Assembly: GCA_949752735.1 (NCBI GenBank)
Contig: OX457039.1
Span: 21,932,830 to 21,996,829, forward strand
From: Lumbricus terrestris
Lineage: Eukaryota; Annelida; Clitellata; Crassiclitellata; Lumbricidae
Length of the DNA stretch: 64,000 bases
Direction of reading: 5' to 3'
Part shown: one piece after another, positions 1-10,929 of the stretch
How the letters are laid out: every line of letters starts with the position of its first letter
How positions within the stretch are numbered: the first letter of the stretch is position 1
Made by a program: the position numbers and the translations under genes
Notes under the pieces: generated by a model
Databases searched by the model: none
What the model was told of the DNA's origin: nothing
Seen by the model: the letters and a program-made list of their open reading frames with translations, nothing else

Positions 1-239
1 TAAAAGATGTCAGGCTTAGAGCGGTACTGGTGAACAATATTAACGAGCATATAGCGGTCAAATCAGAGGCATACTACTCACTGTTCACAAGACTCTTAGA
101 ATACCTTCCTTAATCAAAATTAATTGAGTACGCAAAGAAGGGATAAAAAATAAAATAGCAACTGGTGGGGCCCTAAGTGGTGGGCCCCTGGGCTGGAGCC
201 CGTGTAGCCCATGCTTAAATTCAACCCTGGGTTGGACAA

Positions 240-402
240 TGAAAGAATTCCAAAACACACTGGACCTCGACGAGATGGAAAAGAAATCGCGGGAGGCTGA
301 GAAAGACTTGGCAAGACATGGTCTGAACGACAGTGGAATGACCTGGGAGGAGGCTGAGAGGATTGCGGAGGACAGAGTGGTGTGGATGAGCTGTGTCACC
401 TG
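240..402 (+). pseudogene. LINE reverse transcriptase C-terminal fragment
   Basis: Translation gives the typical extreme C-terminus of a jockey/RTE/CR1-like LINE protein: an Arg/Lys-rich 'RG-RLRKTW-DM' stretch, then after a frameshift LNDSGMTWEEAERIAEDR and a W-x-x-C ending just before a stop at about 400. An (AT)n tract follows at 428-440, like a LINE tail. The upstream part of the element is missing, so this is a 5'-truncated dead copy. Clade not resolvable from so short a piece. Confidence 0.6.
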
Positions 403-573
403 ATGGCTGCCAGCAGGTGGAAGGATATATATATATATGTCTAAGGTAAGGTAAGTGCAAGTTTTGTCATAAAAACACTAAGTCCAGTGTTTGGACTTCA
501 TTAAATGCAGCAAAACTGTTGTTGACGAATTGAATGATCCAAAGCTCACAGCATTGGCGTTCTGCATCTAACG

Positions 574-1873
574 CAGCGGTTCTCAACCGGGGGTCCGCGG
601 ACCCCAGGGGGTCCGCGACCATCTGCCTGGGGGTCCGCGAGCACGTCCTGAAAATTACATATTTCTTAGTTAAAAACATAGAAACAGGTAAATCTTTGTC
701 AATATTTCTCCTTTTCAATAGCGACATGAAACTAATAACACGCTGATTAATGACAAATTAATTTGTTTTAGATGGGTCAGTTTGTAACCGACTCTAGATT
801 TCGGGATGCTTTTGAGAGAGTTTCTTATAGAAAAAGACCACAGCCTGTAATTCATTTAAATAAACAACTCATGAGTTTCAACTTTGGCTTACCTGGCTGA
901 CATTTTTGAATTAACTGAATTCCTCTACGCAAGTGATGCAGACAAATCTAATCACCCTTAATTAGTGCATGATAAAGTATCTGCCTGTACAAAAGAGATG
1001 ATCTCTGGTGCAAAACGGATAGGGGTTGATAACTTTGACACATTTTGATCGATTGCATGAATTCACATAAAAATAAAGAAATGCTCAGATCAATCAACCA
1101 AAATTTGTTAATTTAATTTCTGTTCAATCATAGCTGGATCAGTTCAACTTCTAATTTGGTAATTTGAACGTACACAGTTTTTAGTGAGCTTCCAGTCAGT
1201 TTCTTGAAAACTTTGATTCGTAGAATTAACCAACCTCAGAATTTAGCCAAACCATTGAACCATTTGTTTGTTTGTATGTGCACTTGTTATAGCGCCCCTT
1301 CAAGCTCGCTACTCAGATGCGCTCCCGACTGCAGAGCGGACACTGCTTAGGAGTTTCACGCGAAACTCCGAAACGCTCAGCAATTGCGAGTGAAGGACTT
1401 GCCCAAGGTCCCTACGCGGCGACGTGAGGTGGATTCGAACCTCGAACCTTCCGGCTTCAAGGCAACGACGCCACCACTACACCACCGCACCCCACAATTG
1501 ACTAGTGACATTAGGCCTACATTGAAGATGTACGTTGCATCCATGCAAGAGTTAGCTTGATGCATGAGTGTTTCGAGCAGATAAACTGTGCTCGAATATG
1601 CATGCCCAAAGCTTACATTAAAATAAACTACAGTTTTTTCTAATAAATTTCAAATAATCTTATCAGTAATATAAATTTGTACTACAGGATTGCAGGGGCA
1701 TATCTATATAGCATACATGCAGGCCTACTATTATATAGGATTATAGAGTCGCACAGTCACGATAATGACTGAAAAATATATTGAACAGGTTGAACCAAGT
1801 TTCGGTGGGGGTCCGTGACCGGGACCAAAAATTAAAAAGGGGTCCGTCAGTGTGAAAAGGTTGAGAACCGCTG
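574..1873. mobile_element. hAT-type DNA transposon, non-autonomous, 8-bp TSD
   Basis: Termini are CAGCGGTTCTCAACC at the left and GGTTGAGAACCGCTG at the right, the terminal inverted repeat (TIR) seen in Charlie-like hAT elements. The flanks 566-573 and 1874-1881 are both ATCTAACG, a perfect 8-bp target duplication. Both ends also carry a GGGGTCCGCG/GGGGTCCGT motif just inside the TIR. No transposase frame is visible in the 1.3 kb, and a SINE sits inside (1262-1493), so the copy is non-autonomous. Its right 110 bp is part of the tandemly repeated 706-bp unit described next. Confidence 0.9.
1262..1493 (-). mobile_element. tRNA-derived SINE (minus), inserted in hAT
   Basis: On the minus strand this starts GGGGTGCGGTGGTGTAGTGG (A-box region) and has a B-box GGTTCGAATCC about 40 nt later, the pol III promoter of a tRNA-like head. 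The body holds ACCTTGGGCAAGTCCTTC, similar to the LINE-derived segment of MIR/CORE-type SINEs, and the 3' part ends GGAGCGCATCTGAGTAG then GAAGGGGCGCTATAACAAG with an (ACAAA)n tail. The same repeat occurs at 16048, 18132 and 23907. No clear target duplication was found. Confidence 0.85.
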
Positions 1874-2128
1874 ATCTAACGCATCTGTTGAATGGGTGCT
1901 TAGCCATACAGTTCCATAGCAGTCTAATGTTAACACCATAGCGACTGAATATGAGTGAAAATATCGACACATATAATAATTCTCAGAATCAATTCTAAAC
2001 AGGTGCATGTGTCTGGCAACATAATCAGTGATAGCATCATTCATTTAGTATTAATGCAGACATCTCAAACATGCAGCCCACAAGGTCTTTCCTGTGGCCC
2101 ATGGCCTCCTTAAGAACTCTTTGATTTT

Positions 2129-2199
2129 TTAACCCTTTAATGCCGGAGGGTATAGGATTTCCCATACCATTTACTACCATCTCGACATTAAATGGTTAA
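2129..2199. mobile_element. 71-bp TTAA-flanked mini-MITE (copy 1 of 3 here)
   Basis: Begins TTAACCCTTTAATGCCG and ends with an imperfect inverse copy, ATTAAATGGTTAA. TTAA boundaries with ends beginning CCC are the hallmark of piggyBac-type elements. Identical copies lie at 5156-5226 and 5862-5932 as part of the tandem unit. A fourth copy with perfect 17-bp inverted ends, in opposite orientation, is at 32400-32470. At 71 bp it is essentially two TIRs and a short middle. Confidence 0.7.
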
Positions 2200-2609
2200 A
2201 GAAAAAATTGATTCTGCAAAATGATAGCCAAATCTTTGCACCATTAACAGAATGTTTTGTAATAGTTCTGGCAAGAAGTAAGTTTTTTAAAAAGTGAACT
2301 TGTCTGCCAATACAATTATTGCCGTCAGGGCCATAGATTTCACAGATGGTATGAAAAACAAGTAATTACAGTGGCAAAAAATTCTCAAGCATTTTAATTG
2401 CTCTTGATGAGATGCAATGCATCAAATGCCACACAGTGACAGTGTACTGTCCTTTGTACTGGTCTTTGTAATGACTGAAAAATATATTGAACAGGTTGAA
2501 CCAAGTTTCGGTGGGGGTCCGTGACCGGGACCAAAAATTAAAAAGGGGTCCGTCAGTGTGAAAAGGTTGAGAACCGCTGATCTAACGCATCTGTTGAATG
2601 GGTGCTTAG

Positions 2610-4922
2610 TAGACTGGTCCAAGAGACTATGGTAAAAAATCATCTTGATCAGAACTATCCTCCACAAGTTTAAATCTGTTCTACCTCTCCTAAGTAATAT
2701 GTAGACCAAATTTCAAGCAGATTAGAGCACTTTTAGAGGGAGCTCAAAGCCTTACATTCTCTTTATAATACAGTTGTTTAGTGAGAATTATTACACCATT
2801 ATCTAAAACTCGTAAAAATTATTACTAGAACTGCTTTCTTACTTAATTTTGACTCAGCACTATCGAATGTTTCGTTTGTTCCTTCCACAAGTAGCCAATC
2901 TACTCCATACTCTTTAGACTCTGAACAGCCTGTCCATCCAACGGATTCAGTTGCTGCTTCCGAACTCCACTCCAGTAGCTCGTTGACTTCCAGCCCCTCT
3001 GATTCTGACGATGAGTTCCAAGCTCATGATCCGGGTTTCAAATCTCAGCCAAAGCGAGCAAAGTTCAATATCCTTACGGATCCCAATGTCACTGCTGCTC
3101 TGGACCGAGTCAATGCACCAGATCGAGATGCCACTTACTTTCTTGGAGCAGTTGCACAGGTTCTTGGCCATAATGTCAATACCATGACCTTGTCAAGAAG
3201 TTCCATTCGACGATCACGCTACAAGAACCGGGAGGCGGAGGGTGAAGTCATGAACAGGGAGGTCATTGGCAATGTGCCTTTGCTCATGCACTGGGATGGC
3301 AAACTTCTACCTGACATTATTGGCAAGAAAGAAACAGTCGACAAAATTGCAGTACTCATCACCGGTGACGGGGAAGAGATCTTGTTGGGAGCTCCAAAAT
3401 TGGCCGTGGAACTGGTAAAGAACAAGCCGAAGCCTGTCTGAGCGCACTGAATGACTATGGTCTTCAAAATCGAGTTCGTGGATTGGTGTTTGACACAACT
3501 GCTAGCAATACTGATCTGAAGAACGATGCCTGCACCTTTATTGAGCAAGAATTAGCTTGGGTGGCTTGCCGCCATCATGTCATGGAACTTCTACTTGTTG
3601 CTATTTTCGGATCTCTATTTGGACCAACTGGAGGACCGTGCGTTGCTATGTTCAGAAGGTTCCAGCAAAGCTGGCCCAACATTGACAAGATGAATTCTGA
3701 TGACATTTTTAATGCACACACCTCTGGTCTTCGAGAAGAAATGGTGAAATTCTGCAAGGCAGCCCTGGAAGGATCACATCAAAGGGCAGACTATGAGGAA
3801 TTCTTGAAACTCAGCTTGATCTTCCTAGGTGGTGAACATGGGGCAACAGTTTCCTTTCGGGCACCAGGAGCATTCCATCATGCACGTTGGATGGCAAAAG
3901 TCATTTATGGCCTTAAAATATTTCTTTTCCAGCGGCAGTTCTCTCTAACTGCCAAAGAGAAGCACAGTGTAAGGGAGATGGCGCTGTTTGTCAGCCTCGT
4001 CTATGTTCGGTTCTTGCATGAAGCTCCTCTGCCTATGAGAGCGCCACTTAACGACCTATTACTACTTGAGGTGTTCGGCAAATATCCAAATGTCACAGTG
4101 GTAAAGGCGGTCTCGACTGCAGTTGGCAGGCATCTCTGGTACTTCTAAGAAATTGTGGTTGGCCTGTCGTTGTTTGACGACAGAATTGGAGCAGATGTGA
4201 AAGCACTGACGGTGACAAACCTCAGCCTTCCACAGGTCATAAGTTCTGTGAAACGCCTCGACCGTCCTCCTGAACCACTCAGCTCTCTTGGCCTTGCATC
4301 TTGCTTCACAGAGAGAACAACTATCATATTTGACATTCTGCACTTGAATGGAAAACAGAAGGCTCAAAGTTTCCTGGCAAAGGATCCTAAAGAATGGCAC
4401 GATGATCCCTCGTACCATGATCTCAGGACGGCAGCGTCGGTCATGACAGTTGTGAACGACTCTGCTGAGCGAGCCATTGCTTTGATGAGGCAGTACAATT
4501 CATCGTTGACAAAGAATGAAGAGCAGAAGCAGTTTCTTCTTCGACTCGTGAAACGCCACAGGAAGAACTTTCCATCCTGCTCCATGGCCATGTTGGTGAA
4601 GGTTACAGAGGAGAGTGAATGACACTGAATGCCTTATTCAAGAAGAGTTCTAGTGTGTATATAACAACATTGTACATTTTGAAACCTTTTAAATTCATTG
4701 CTGCAATTGTATATTTTAATACAACTCATATTCTATTTTCTGTTCTTCCATGCAGATTATCAATTTCACGCATTCAATGGTGAAAATACCATGACCTTGA
4801 GCTCCCTCTAGATATTCCTTAATCGCCCTCAAATTTGGCAGATGTAATACTGGGCAGACATAGAACAAAAATAGGGTTGTGGAGCACAACTCTGAGGAGG
4901 TTCATTTTTTTGGACCAGTCTA
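2610..4922 (+). mobile_element. 2.3-kb DNA transposon with 8-bp TSD, superfamily unassigned
   Basis: The ends are TAGACTGGTCCAA and TTGGACCAGTCTA, a 13-bp perfect inverted repeat. The flanks 2602-2609 and 4923-4930 are both GTGCTTAG, an 8-bp target duplication. The element interrupts the middle copy of the 706-bp unit. It carries one degraded transposase-like gene on the plus strand. An 8-bp duplication fits hAT, P and a few other superfamilies; the TIR is not the usual hAT CAG...CTG type. Confidence 0.88.
2785..4622 (+). pseudogene. Transposase-like gene, frameshifted and interrupted
   Basis: This encodes about 600 codons of a protein family I recall from transposons of hydra, aphids and other invertebrates. 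Visible landmarks are: an Asp/Ser-rich N-terminus; a GLVFDTTASNT motif at 3480-3510, which probably holds an RNase-H-fold catalytic Asp; WVACRHHVMELLL at 3558-3597; a GPTGGP loop followed by MFRRFQQSWPNID at 3650-3690; and VVNDSAERAIALM at 4448-4486 near the C-terminus. The N-terminal frame is open from 2785. It may begin at a splice acceptor (pyrimidine-rich tract, then CAG at about 2856), because no good ATG precedes it. A small indel near 3400-3412 shifts the frame, and a single in-frame TAA at 4146-4148 breaks the next frame, so the copy is probably dead. The fold assignment is inference; no zinc-finger (BED or THAP) domain is visible at the N-terminus. Confidence 0.65.
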
Positions 4923-6204
4923 GTGCTTAGCCATACAGTTCCATAGCAGTCTAATGTTAACACCATAGCGACTGAATATGAGTGAAAATATCGACACATA
5001 TAATAATTCTCAGAATCAATTCTAAACAGGTGCATGTGTCTGGCAACATAATCAGTGATAGCATCATTCATTTAGTATTAATGCAGACATCTCAAACATG
5101 CAGCCCACAAGGTCTTTCCTGTGGCCCATGGCCTCCTTAAGAACTCTTTGATTTTTTAACCCTTTAATGCCGGAGGGTATAGGATTTCCCATACCATTTA
5201 CTACCATCTCGACATTAAATGGTTAAAGAAAAAATTGATTCTGCAAAATGATAGCCAAATCTTTGCACCATTAACAGAATGTTTTGTAATAGTTCTGGCA
5301 AGAAGTAAGTTTTTTAAAAAGTGAACTTGTCTGCCAATACAATTATTGCCGTCAGGGCCATAGATTTCACAGATGGTATGAAAAACAAGTAATTACAGTG
5401 GCAAAAAATTCTCAAGCATTTTAATTGCTCTTGATGAGATGCAATGCATCAAATGCCACACAGTGACAGTGTACTGTCCTTTGTACTGGTCTTTGTAATG
5501 ACTGAAAAATATATTGAACAGGTTGAACCAAGTTTCGGTGGGGGTCCGTGACCGGGACCAAAAATTAAAAAGGGGTCCGTCAGTGTGAAAAGGTTGAGAA
5601 CCGCTGATCTAACGCATCTGTTGAATGGGTGCTTAGCCATACAGTTCCATAGCAGTCTAATGTTAACACCATAGCGACTGAATATGAGTGAAAATATCGA
5701 CACATATAATAATTCTCAGAATCAATTCTAAACAGGTGCATGTGTCTGGCAACATAATCAGTGATAGCATCATTCATTTAGTATTAATGCAGACATCTCA
5801 AACATGCAGCCCACAAGGTCTTTCCTGTGGCCCATGGCCTCCTTAAGAACTCTTTGATTTTTTAACCCTTTAATGCCGGAGGGTATAGGATTTCCCATAC
5901 CATTTACTACCATCTCGACATTAAATGGTTAAAGAAAAAATTGATTCTGCAAAATGATAGCCAAATCTTTGCACCATTAACAGAATGTTTTGTAATAGTT
6001 CTGGCAAGAAGTAAGTTTTTAAAAAAGTGAACTTGTCTGCCAATACAATTATTGCCGTCAGGGCCATAGATTTCACAGATGGTATGAAAAACAAGTAATT
6101 ACAGTGGCAAAAAATTCTCAAGCATTTTAATTGCTCTTGATGAGATGCAATGCATCAAATGCCACACAGTGACAGTGTACTGTCCTTTGTACTGGTCTGG
6201 CGGT

Positions 6205-6530
6205 GTCTGTGTCATCTCTGTCATCTGGTTTCTGATACAGTTAGCCGTTGAAGCTCCGATTTTCTGCTGGATAGAACTCTTAGCCCCGGGCTCACTCCTC
6301 AATTAGGCAGTGTCATGCTTTCCCAATTGTTGGCCCTCCATTTTGAATGGCCTCCATTCAGTGATTCATCTATTGCCTAATGGCAGGGCGCTTACATTCA
6401 TCAGTTGCTCAATCCTATTTTTACTGCCATGGTTTGGCTGGGAGCGTCTCTGAGTAGGTTTCTCAAAGGGGTACTACATCAAATTCCTGAAATACAAGAA
6501 TGAATGAATGCATAACCTAAATACTTGCAC
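6205..6530 (+). pseudogene. L2-like LINE 3' end
   Basis: The terminal GGGAGCGTCTCTGAGTAG, then CTCAAAGGGGTACTACATC and a (GAAT)n tail, matches the 3' ends of the L2-like copies at 23530 and 18860 and of the SINEs in this window. The preceding 200 bp translate only in pieces. It directly follows the third 706-bp unit. Confidence 0.55.
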
Positions 6531-6979
6531 TTGTAATCAAACCACTAGTATTTGTATTCAATACAAAATTACTGGCATTGTGATCAGTGGCATAACAACA
6601 GAGCCGAGGGTCCTTGGACACTCTAAGCTTTGGGGCCCTTACCCATTAAGGAAACTACAGAGTAAGCTTAACAAGATAGCTATGTAAAACTGGTAAAGAG
6701 GAAGAGTGAGATATATTTATAAAGTGCTATAATAGATTCATTTGTCCTGATGCCATGATGTCATCTGCTATTCGATCAAAGTCCGCTCTTCCGTGGGTTT
6801 GTGCAAACTTAGTAGTCTCACCATCACGATATAATTTCTCATTATATCCAATTCACCACAGTTTAAGTCTGATATTCAATCACTCAATCAATCAATCAGC
6901 CATTTATTGACATAACAAAAACAGAAATCTCAGGTAAAATTCAAATTAGCATGTTTGACCTACAAAGTCCCCAGCACCA

Positions 6980-7456
6980 ACACACCTCCCCACCTTACAT
7001 TCCACTTCTTTTCCTTCTTTTTAAACTGAACACCAGTGCTTGAAGTGTGGAAAATAAGTGCCTGGACGCCCCTTATCTTTCCAAAATAAGTGCCTGGACG
7101 CCCCTTACCTTTCCAGTCATTGCTGGCCAATAAGTGGCTGGACGGTGTTCAGATTTTAAAATAAGTGCATGGACGCCCCTTATCTTTCCAAAAGAAGTGC
7201 CTGGACGCCCCTTACCTTTCCAGTCATTGCTGGCCAATAAGTGGCTGGACGGTGTTCAGATTTTAAAATAAGTGCATGGACGCCGTCCATGACCGTCCAG
7301 CCACACTTTAAGCCCTGCTGAACACCGATGCAAAACAGTTTTGGGATCATATGCATTCAATGCCTCTGCACCCAGAAGATGGAATCGGCTTCTGCCCTGT
7401 CTTCGTAGCTCAGATTCACATTTCGGTGTGACCTTGCACATGTTACGAATTTTCTT

Positions 7457-7489
<33 letters not shown>

Positions 7490-7490
7490 C
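6980..7490 (+). pseudogene. LINE RT C-terminus with (ATA)n tail, split by a MITE
   Basis: Downstream of 7318 the frame reads YAFNASAPRRWNRLLPCLR, the 'A-S-x-x-P-x-x-W-N-x-L-P' block at the C-terminus of CR1/L2/jockey-type LINE proteins. The element ends in TTTCTTTATAATAATAATAA, an (ATA)n tail at 7459-7490. The piece upstream of 7033 continues into it once the MITE at 7034-7317 is removed. It is strongly 5'-truncated. Confidence 0.6.
7034..7317. mobile_element. 284-bp hAT-like MITE with internal 107-bp repeats
   Basis: The termini CAGTGCTTGAAGTGTGG and (inverse of the right end) CAGGGCTTAAAGTGTGG match at 14 of 17 positions. The flanks 7026-7033 and 7318-7325 are both CTGAACAC, an 8-bp duplication. 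The inside consists of about 2.4 copies of a 107-bp unit containing AAGTGCCTGGACGCCCC and GTGGCTGGACGGTGTTCAG. It has no coding capacity and is inserted in the LINE fragment above. Confidence 0.8.
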
Positions 7491-8276
7491 TTAGAAATAA
7501 ACACAAACAAAAAGTTCAAGATAATCTGCAGATGTTGTCAACAGGACAACTTTAAAGAATAAGAAAAGCTGCTAATACAGAGCTGTCCCTTTTTTGATGT
7601 AGTTATAGATGGCAAAACAATTTGTTATCAATGGGATAACAATGGGATTATAAACCTACATAAACCTAACTAACATTGTAAACATTATAAACCTACATAA
7701 ACCTAACTAACATTGTTTAAACTAAACCACAGTCAAACATGGGGGCTGTCAACATGCTCCCGAATACCTGGGTACCCGTTTCTATGGTTGAGCCCAGGTC
7801 TGCAATTCAATATCCAAAGCCTGCCCAATGGATCATAATAGGTCAAGTAGGCCTAAGTTTTACAAGCGGTCAGTATAGCAGGTTGCCTGTCTCCAATGAG
7901 GCTGTGTAATTGAAGCCAGCAACAGCAGAGGATCAGTTATGGCAGTTGGCACGGGGTTCCTGTTTATTGTTTAATTGCCAGCTTTTATAAGGCTAGCCAT
8001 ACAGTTCCATATATAAAAAGGGTCCTTGGATAAGACTGTCGTCTGTAGCTGATCCGTCGACCAATGATGACATTGAATTTGGCTTTAGTTCAACAACCTC
8101 TGATATACAAGTAGACATAACTTCCTCTGTTGATCTCTGACGACCGAAATTAGCTGTTTGAAAACGAGCTTGGGCACCCGATCGACGGGTCAAGGACTTT
8201 ACCCCCGGCCCATTACTCCCCGACCATTAACCCCCGTAGGACATTACCCCCGTCTGCTTACATTTAGGGCCAGTAT

Positions 8277-8640
8277 ACGTATGTATGTATGTATGTATGT
8301 ATGTATTATGTATGTATGTAATACAGCTACATATGCCTATGCATGTTTGTAAGTATGTATGCATGTATAAATGTATGTAAGTATGTATTAAAGTACGTAC
8401 GTCAGACATTTGTCAGCATGTATGTATGTAAGCATGTATGTAAGTATGTATGTATGTAAGAAAGTGTGTATGTATGTATATGTATGTATGTAAGTATATA
8501 TGTATGTCAGTATGTATGTATTGTAAGCTTATATGTAAGAAAGTATATATGTATGAATGCATATTCGTATGTACATACATGTACATACTTGCATACTTAC
8601 ATACATATATACAGTCAAGTACGTACATAAATAAATACTG
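8277..8640. repeat. (GTAT)n microsatellite, degenerate
   Basis: About 360 bp of GTAT/ATGT repeats, broken by AAGT and CATG variants. The right quarter switches to the complementary phase (ACATAC), which makes the array partly palindromic. All open frames here, on both strands, are by-products of the tetranucleotide. Confidence 0.95.
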
Positions 8641-8937
8641 ACATACAACCCCGATCAACAAGTGAGACTGAAACACCGCAGCTCTGACACAAAAAAATTG
8701 GGTCCATTGTCCGAATAAATACACTTAATATGTTTCCTGCAGTGTTGATGCCCATTTAAAATCAATAGAGGCACAGCAAAGATTTGAAATAAAGAAAAGA
8801 AAACGCTGCAGAAACAAAACGCTGCAGAAACAAAACGCAAGCTGAGCAATTATTGCCGCAGCTTGGTGGCCTTTTGGATCTCAATGGCCCCTTAGAATTT
8901 TTCCACCCTGTAATATGTTACGCCACTGAATTGCACG

Positions 8938-9118
8938 CAATGTAATCTGTAATTTCTATAGGACCACTCACAGCTGCCATGGCCATCCAGTAGCGCTGCC
9001 GTTGCAAGAACCCCAAGAAAATAGGTCTAAAGAAGAGAGAGAAATGTAGATGGTGATCCAGAAAGAAAAGTCCACATAGAGTGGAGGGAAGGGTATTCCA
9101 TAGGGAGGACACAATGAT
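8938..9118 (-). pseudogene. Possible LINE RT C-terminal remnant
   Basis: The minus-strand frame contains SSLWNTLPSTLCG, which resembles the W-N-x-L-P block near the end of LINE proteins, followed by weakly matching sequence. Too short and diverged to name the family. The rest of 8641-9880 shows no other gene, RNA or repeat that I can support; it is AT-rich unique-looking DNA. Confidence 0.4.
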
Positions 9119-9882
9119 ACTTGTACTTGAGACCTAAGTGTTTGTACTTAAAATCTAAGTACTTGAAACATCACTGATAGTGACTCGAGTCAACCTAATA
9201 TTCAAGTATTTTTTCTAGCACCTTAGTCGAGGCTTGTCGGTTACAAGAAGAGAACATATATTACAGATACCAACATATAACTATAAAACTAACTATAACT
9301 AACACACATGCTTCAAAGGAGACACACAAAAACTAAATGTCTTACCATAGTATTATACCTCATATTTCCCATTGAATGAGATTGCTTGTAAATGCAAATA
9401 AACAATTTACACATAAAACCTGACTCCAAAAAACCACTGAAATTCACTTTGACTATACAATAATTTTGCATTATTTGCTTAATTAACAGATCCTATCAAT
9501 GGTCAAAGAATTCTCACTATCTGAATCGTCATATTCACTTGTAAGACAAAAGATTTATAACAGCTAATATGCCTGCCAAACAAAAAAAATAAAAATTCGA
9601 AATCAAACTATAGGACATGGGCTAGAAAATGGACAAGTAAAGCTGGATCCAGAGAATATTAGTGCATTAGCACAGCCTACGTGTAAGTTTATCAGCCACA
9701 AAGAATGAAACAGATACAACCAGATATAAAGCTATAAATTCATACTACATTGCTTCGCTATTAGCATAACTATTGACATAACTGCCATGTACAATTGTAC
9801 ATATCCAGCTACAATTATGTGCAATTACAGTCACACTGAGTCTTCAAAGTTGCTCTAAAAGAAGAGCTTCATGTTTTACATA

Positions 9883-10518
9883 AGCTGGCTGCTGCAGTAT
9901 TCTGAACAAAGCTGGTTGCCGCAATATACAGAACAAAGCTGGTTGCTGCAATATTCAGAACTAAGCTGGTTGCTGCAGTATTCAGAACAAAGCTGGTTGC
10001 TGTGATATTTGGAACAAAGCTGGTTGCTGCAGTATACAGAACATGCTGGTTGTTGCAATATACAGAGCAAAGCTGGTTGCTACAGTATTCAGAACAAAGA
10101 TGGTTGCTGCAGTATACAGAACAAAGCTGGTTGCTACAATATACGAAACAAAACTGCAGTATTCAGAACAAAGCTGGTTGCTACAGTATTCAGAACAAAA
10201 AGCTGGTTGTTGCAGTATTCAGAACAAAGCTGGTTGTTGCAATACACAGAACAAGGCTGGTTGCTACAGTATTCAGAACAAAAAGCTGGTTGTTACAGTA
10301 TACAGAACAAAGTTGGTGGTTGCAATATTCAGAACAAAGCTGGTTGTTGCAATATACAGAACAAAGCTGGTTGCTACAGTATTCAGAACAAAAAGCTGGT
10401 TGTTGCAGTATTCAGAACAAAGCTGGTTGCTGCAGTATACAGATCAAGGCTGGTTGCTACAGTATTCAGATCAATATTGCTGGTGGTTGCTGTAGTATTC
10501 AGAACAAAGCTGGTTGCC
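9883..10518. repeat. 27-bp minisatellite, about 23 copies
   Basis: The consensus unit is AGCTGGTTGCTGCAGTATTC followed by AGAACAA, 27 bp, with small indels in some copies. Because 27 is a multiple of three and the unit lacks stops on the plus strand, three overlapping plus-strand frames of 150-186 codons run through it. They encode nonapeptide repeats and show no independent sign of being genes. Confidence 0.95.
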
Positions 10519-10929
10519 AGAGAGAGAATAGTAACATAATTAGTCAAGACCATAAAAAGTGAGTAAATATCTACTTCAAATTATTATTACAATACACAAT
10601 TTTCCTTAAAGTTGTCCAATTAAGCAGTAAGATCTGAACAGCAGTGATATCAAACCTTAATGGAGGAATAGGCTCCTCCTACTCTGTCTTCCACAGACTT
10701 AAACACAGTGGAGTTGCTGAAAGACATAAATATACCACAAAAACTGGGAAAAATCATCATTAATGAAAGACATTGTCCAAACAGTATGCACCACATTGTA
10801 ATCTTATAATAATACTAGCACATTCATTTACATGCTTCACAAACTTCTCAAACATCTTAAGATCCTTGGTGTTATAATCTCTGAAAGCACCTGGTTCTGT
10901 CCACATAAATTTTAAATTGCGGAGGTATA

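Larger units (their letters stand above)
1764..6197. repeat. 706-bp unit in three tandem copies
   Basis: The landmark AATGACTGAAAAATATATTG occurs at 1764, 2470 and 5497. The first step is 706 bp. The second is 3027 bp, which becomes 706 after removing the 2313-bp transposon and its 8-bp duplication. Each unit contains the hAT right end (GGGGTCCGTGACC to GAACCGCTG), a 71-bp palindromic mini-MITE, and about 500 bp of other DNA ending TTTGTACTGGTCT. The copies are almost identical, so the amplification is recent; the transposon landed only in the middle copy, after duplication. Confidence 0.9.

Noticed and set aside
1731..5777. Repeated minus-strand frames of 65-95 codons
   Set aside because: The same short frames recur because the 706-bp unit is triplicated; no domain is recognisable.
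8227..8724. Frames on both strands with Tyr/Val/Cys or His/Thr repeats
   Set aside because: Products of the (GTAT)n microsatellite.
6584..8931. Possible large hAT-like element (CAGTGGCATAAC at left, GTTACGCCACTG at right)
   Set aside because: The flanking octamers (ATTGTGAT and AATTGCAC) do not match, and independent elements and LINE ends lie between; the two termini probably belong to different elements.
10002..10562. Overlapping open frames of 150-186 codons
   Set aside because: They are translations of the 27-bp minisatellite in three frames.
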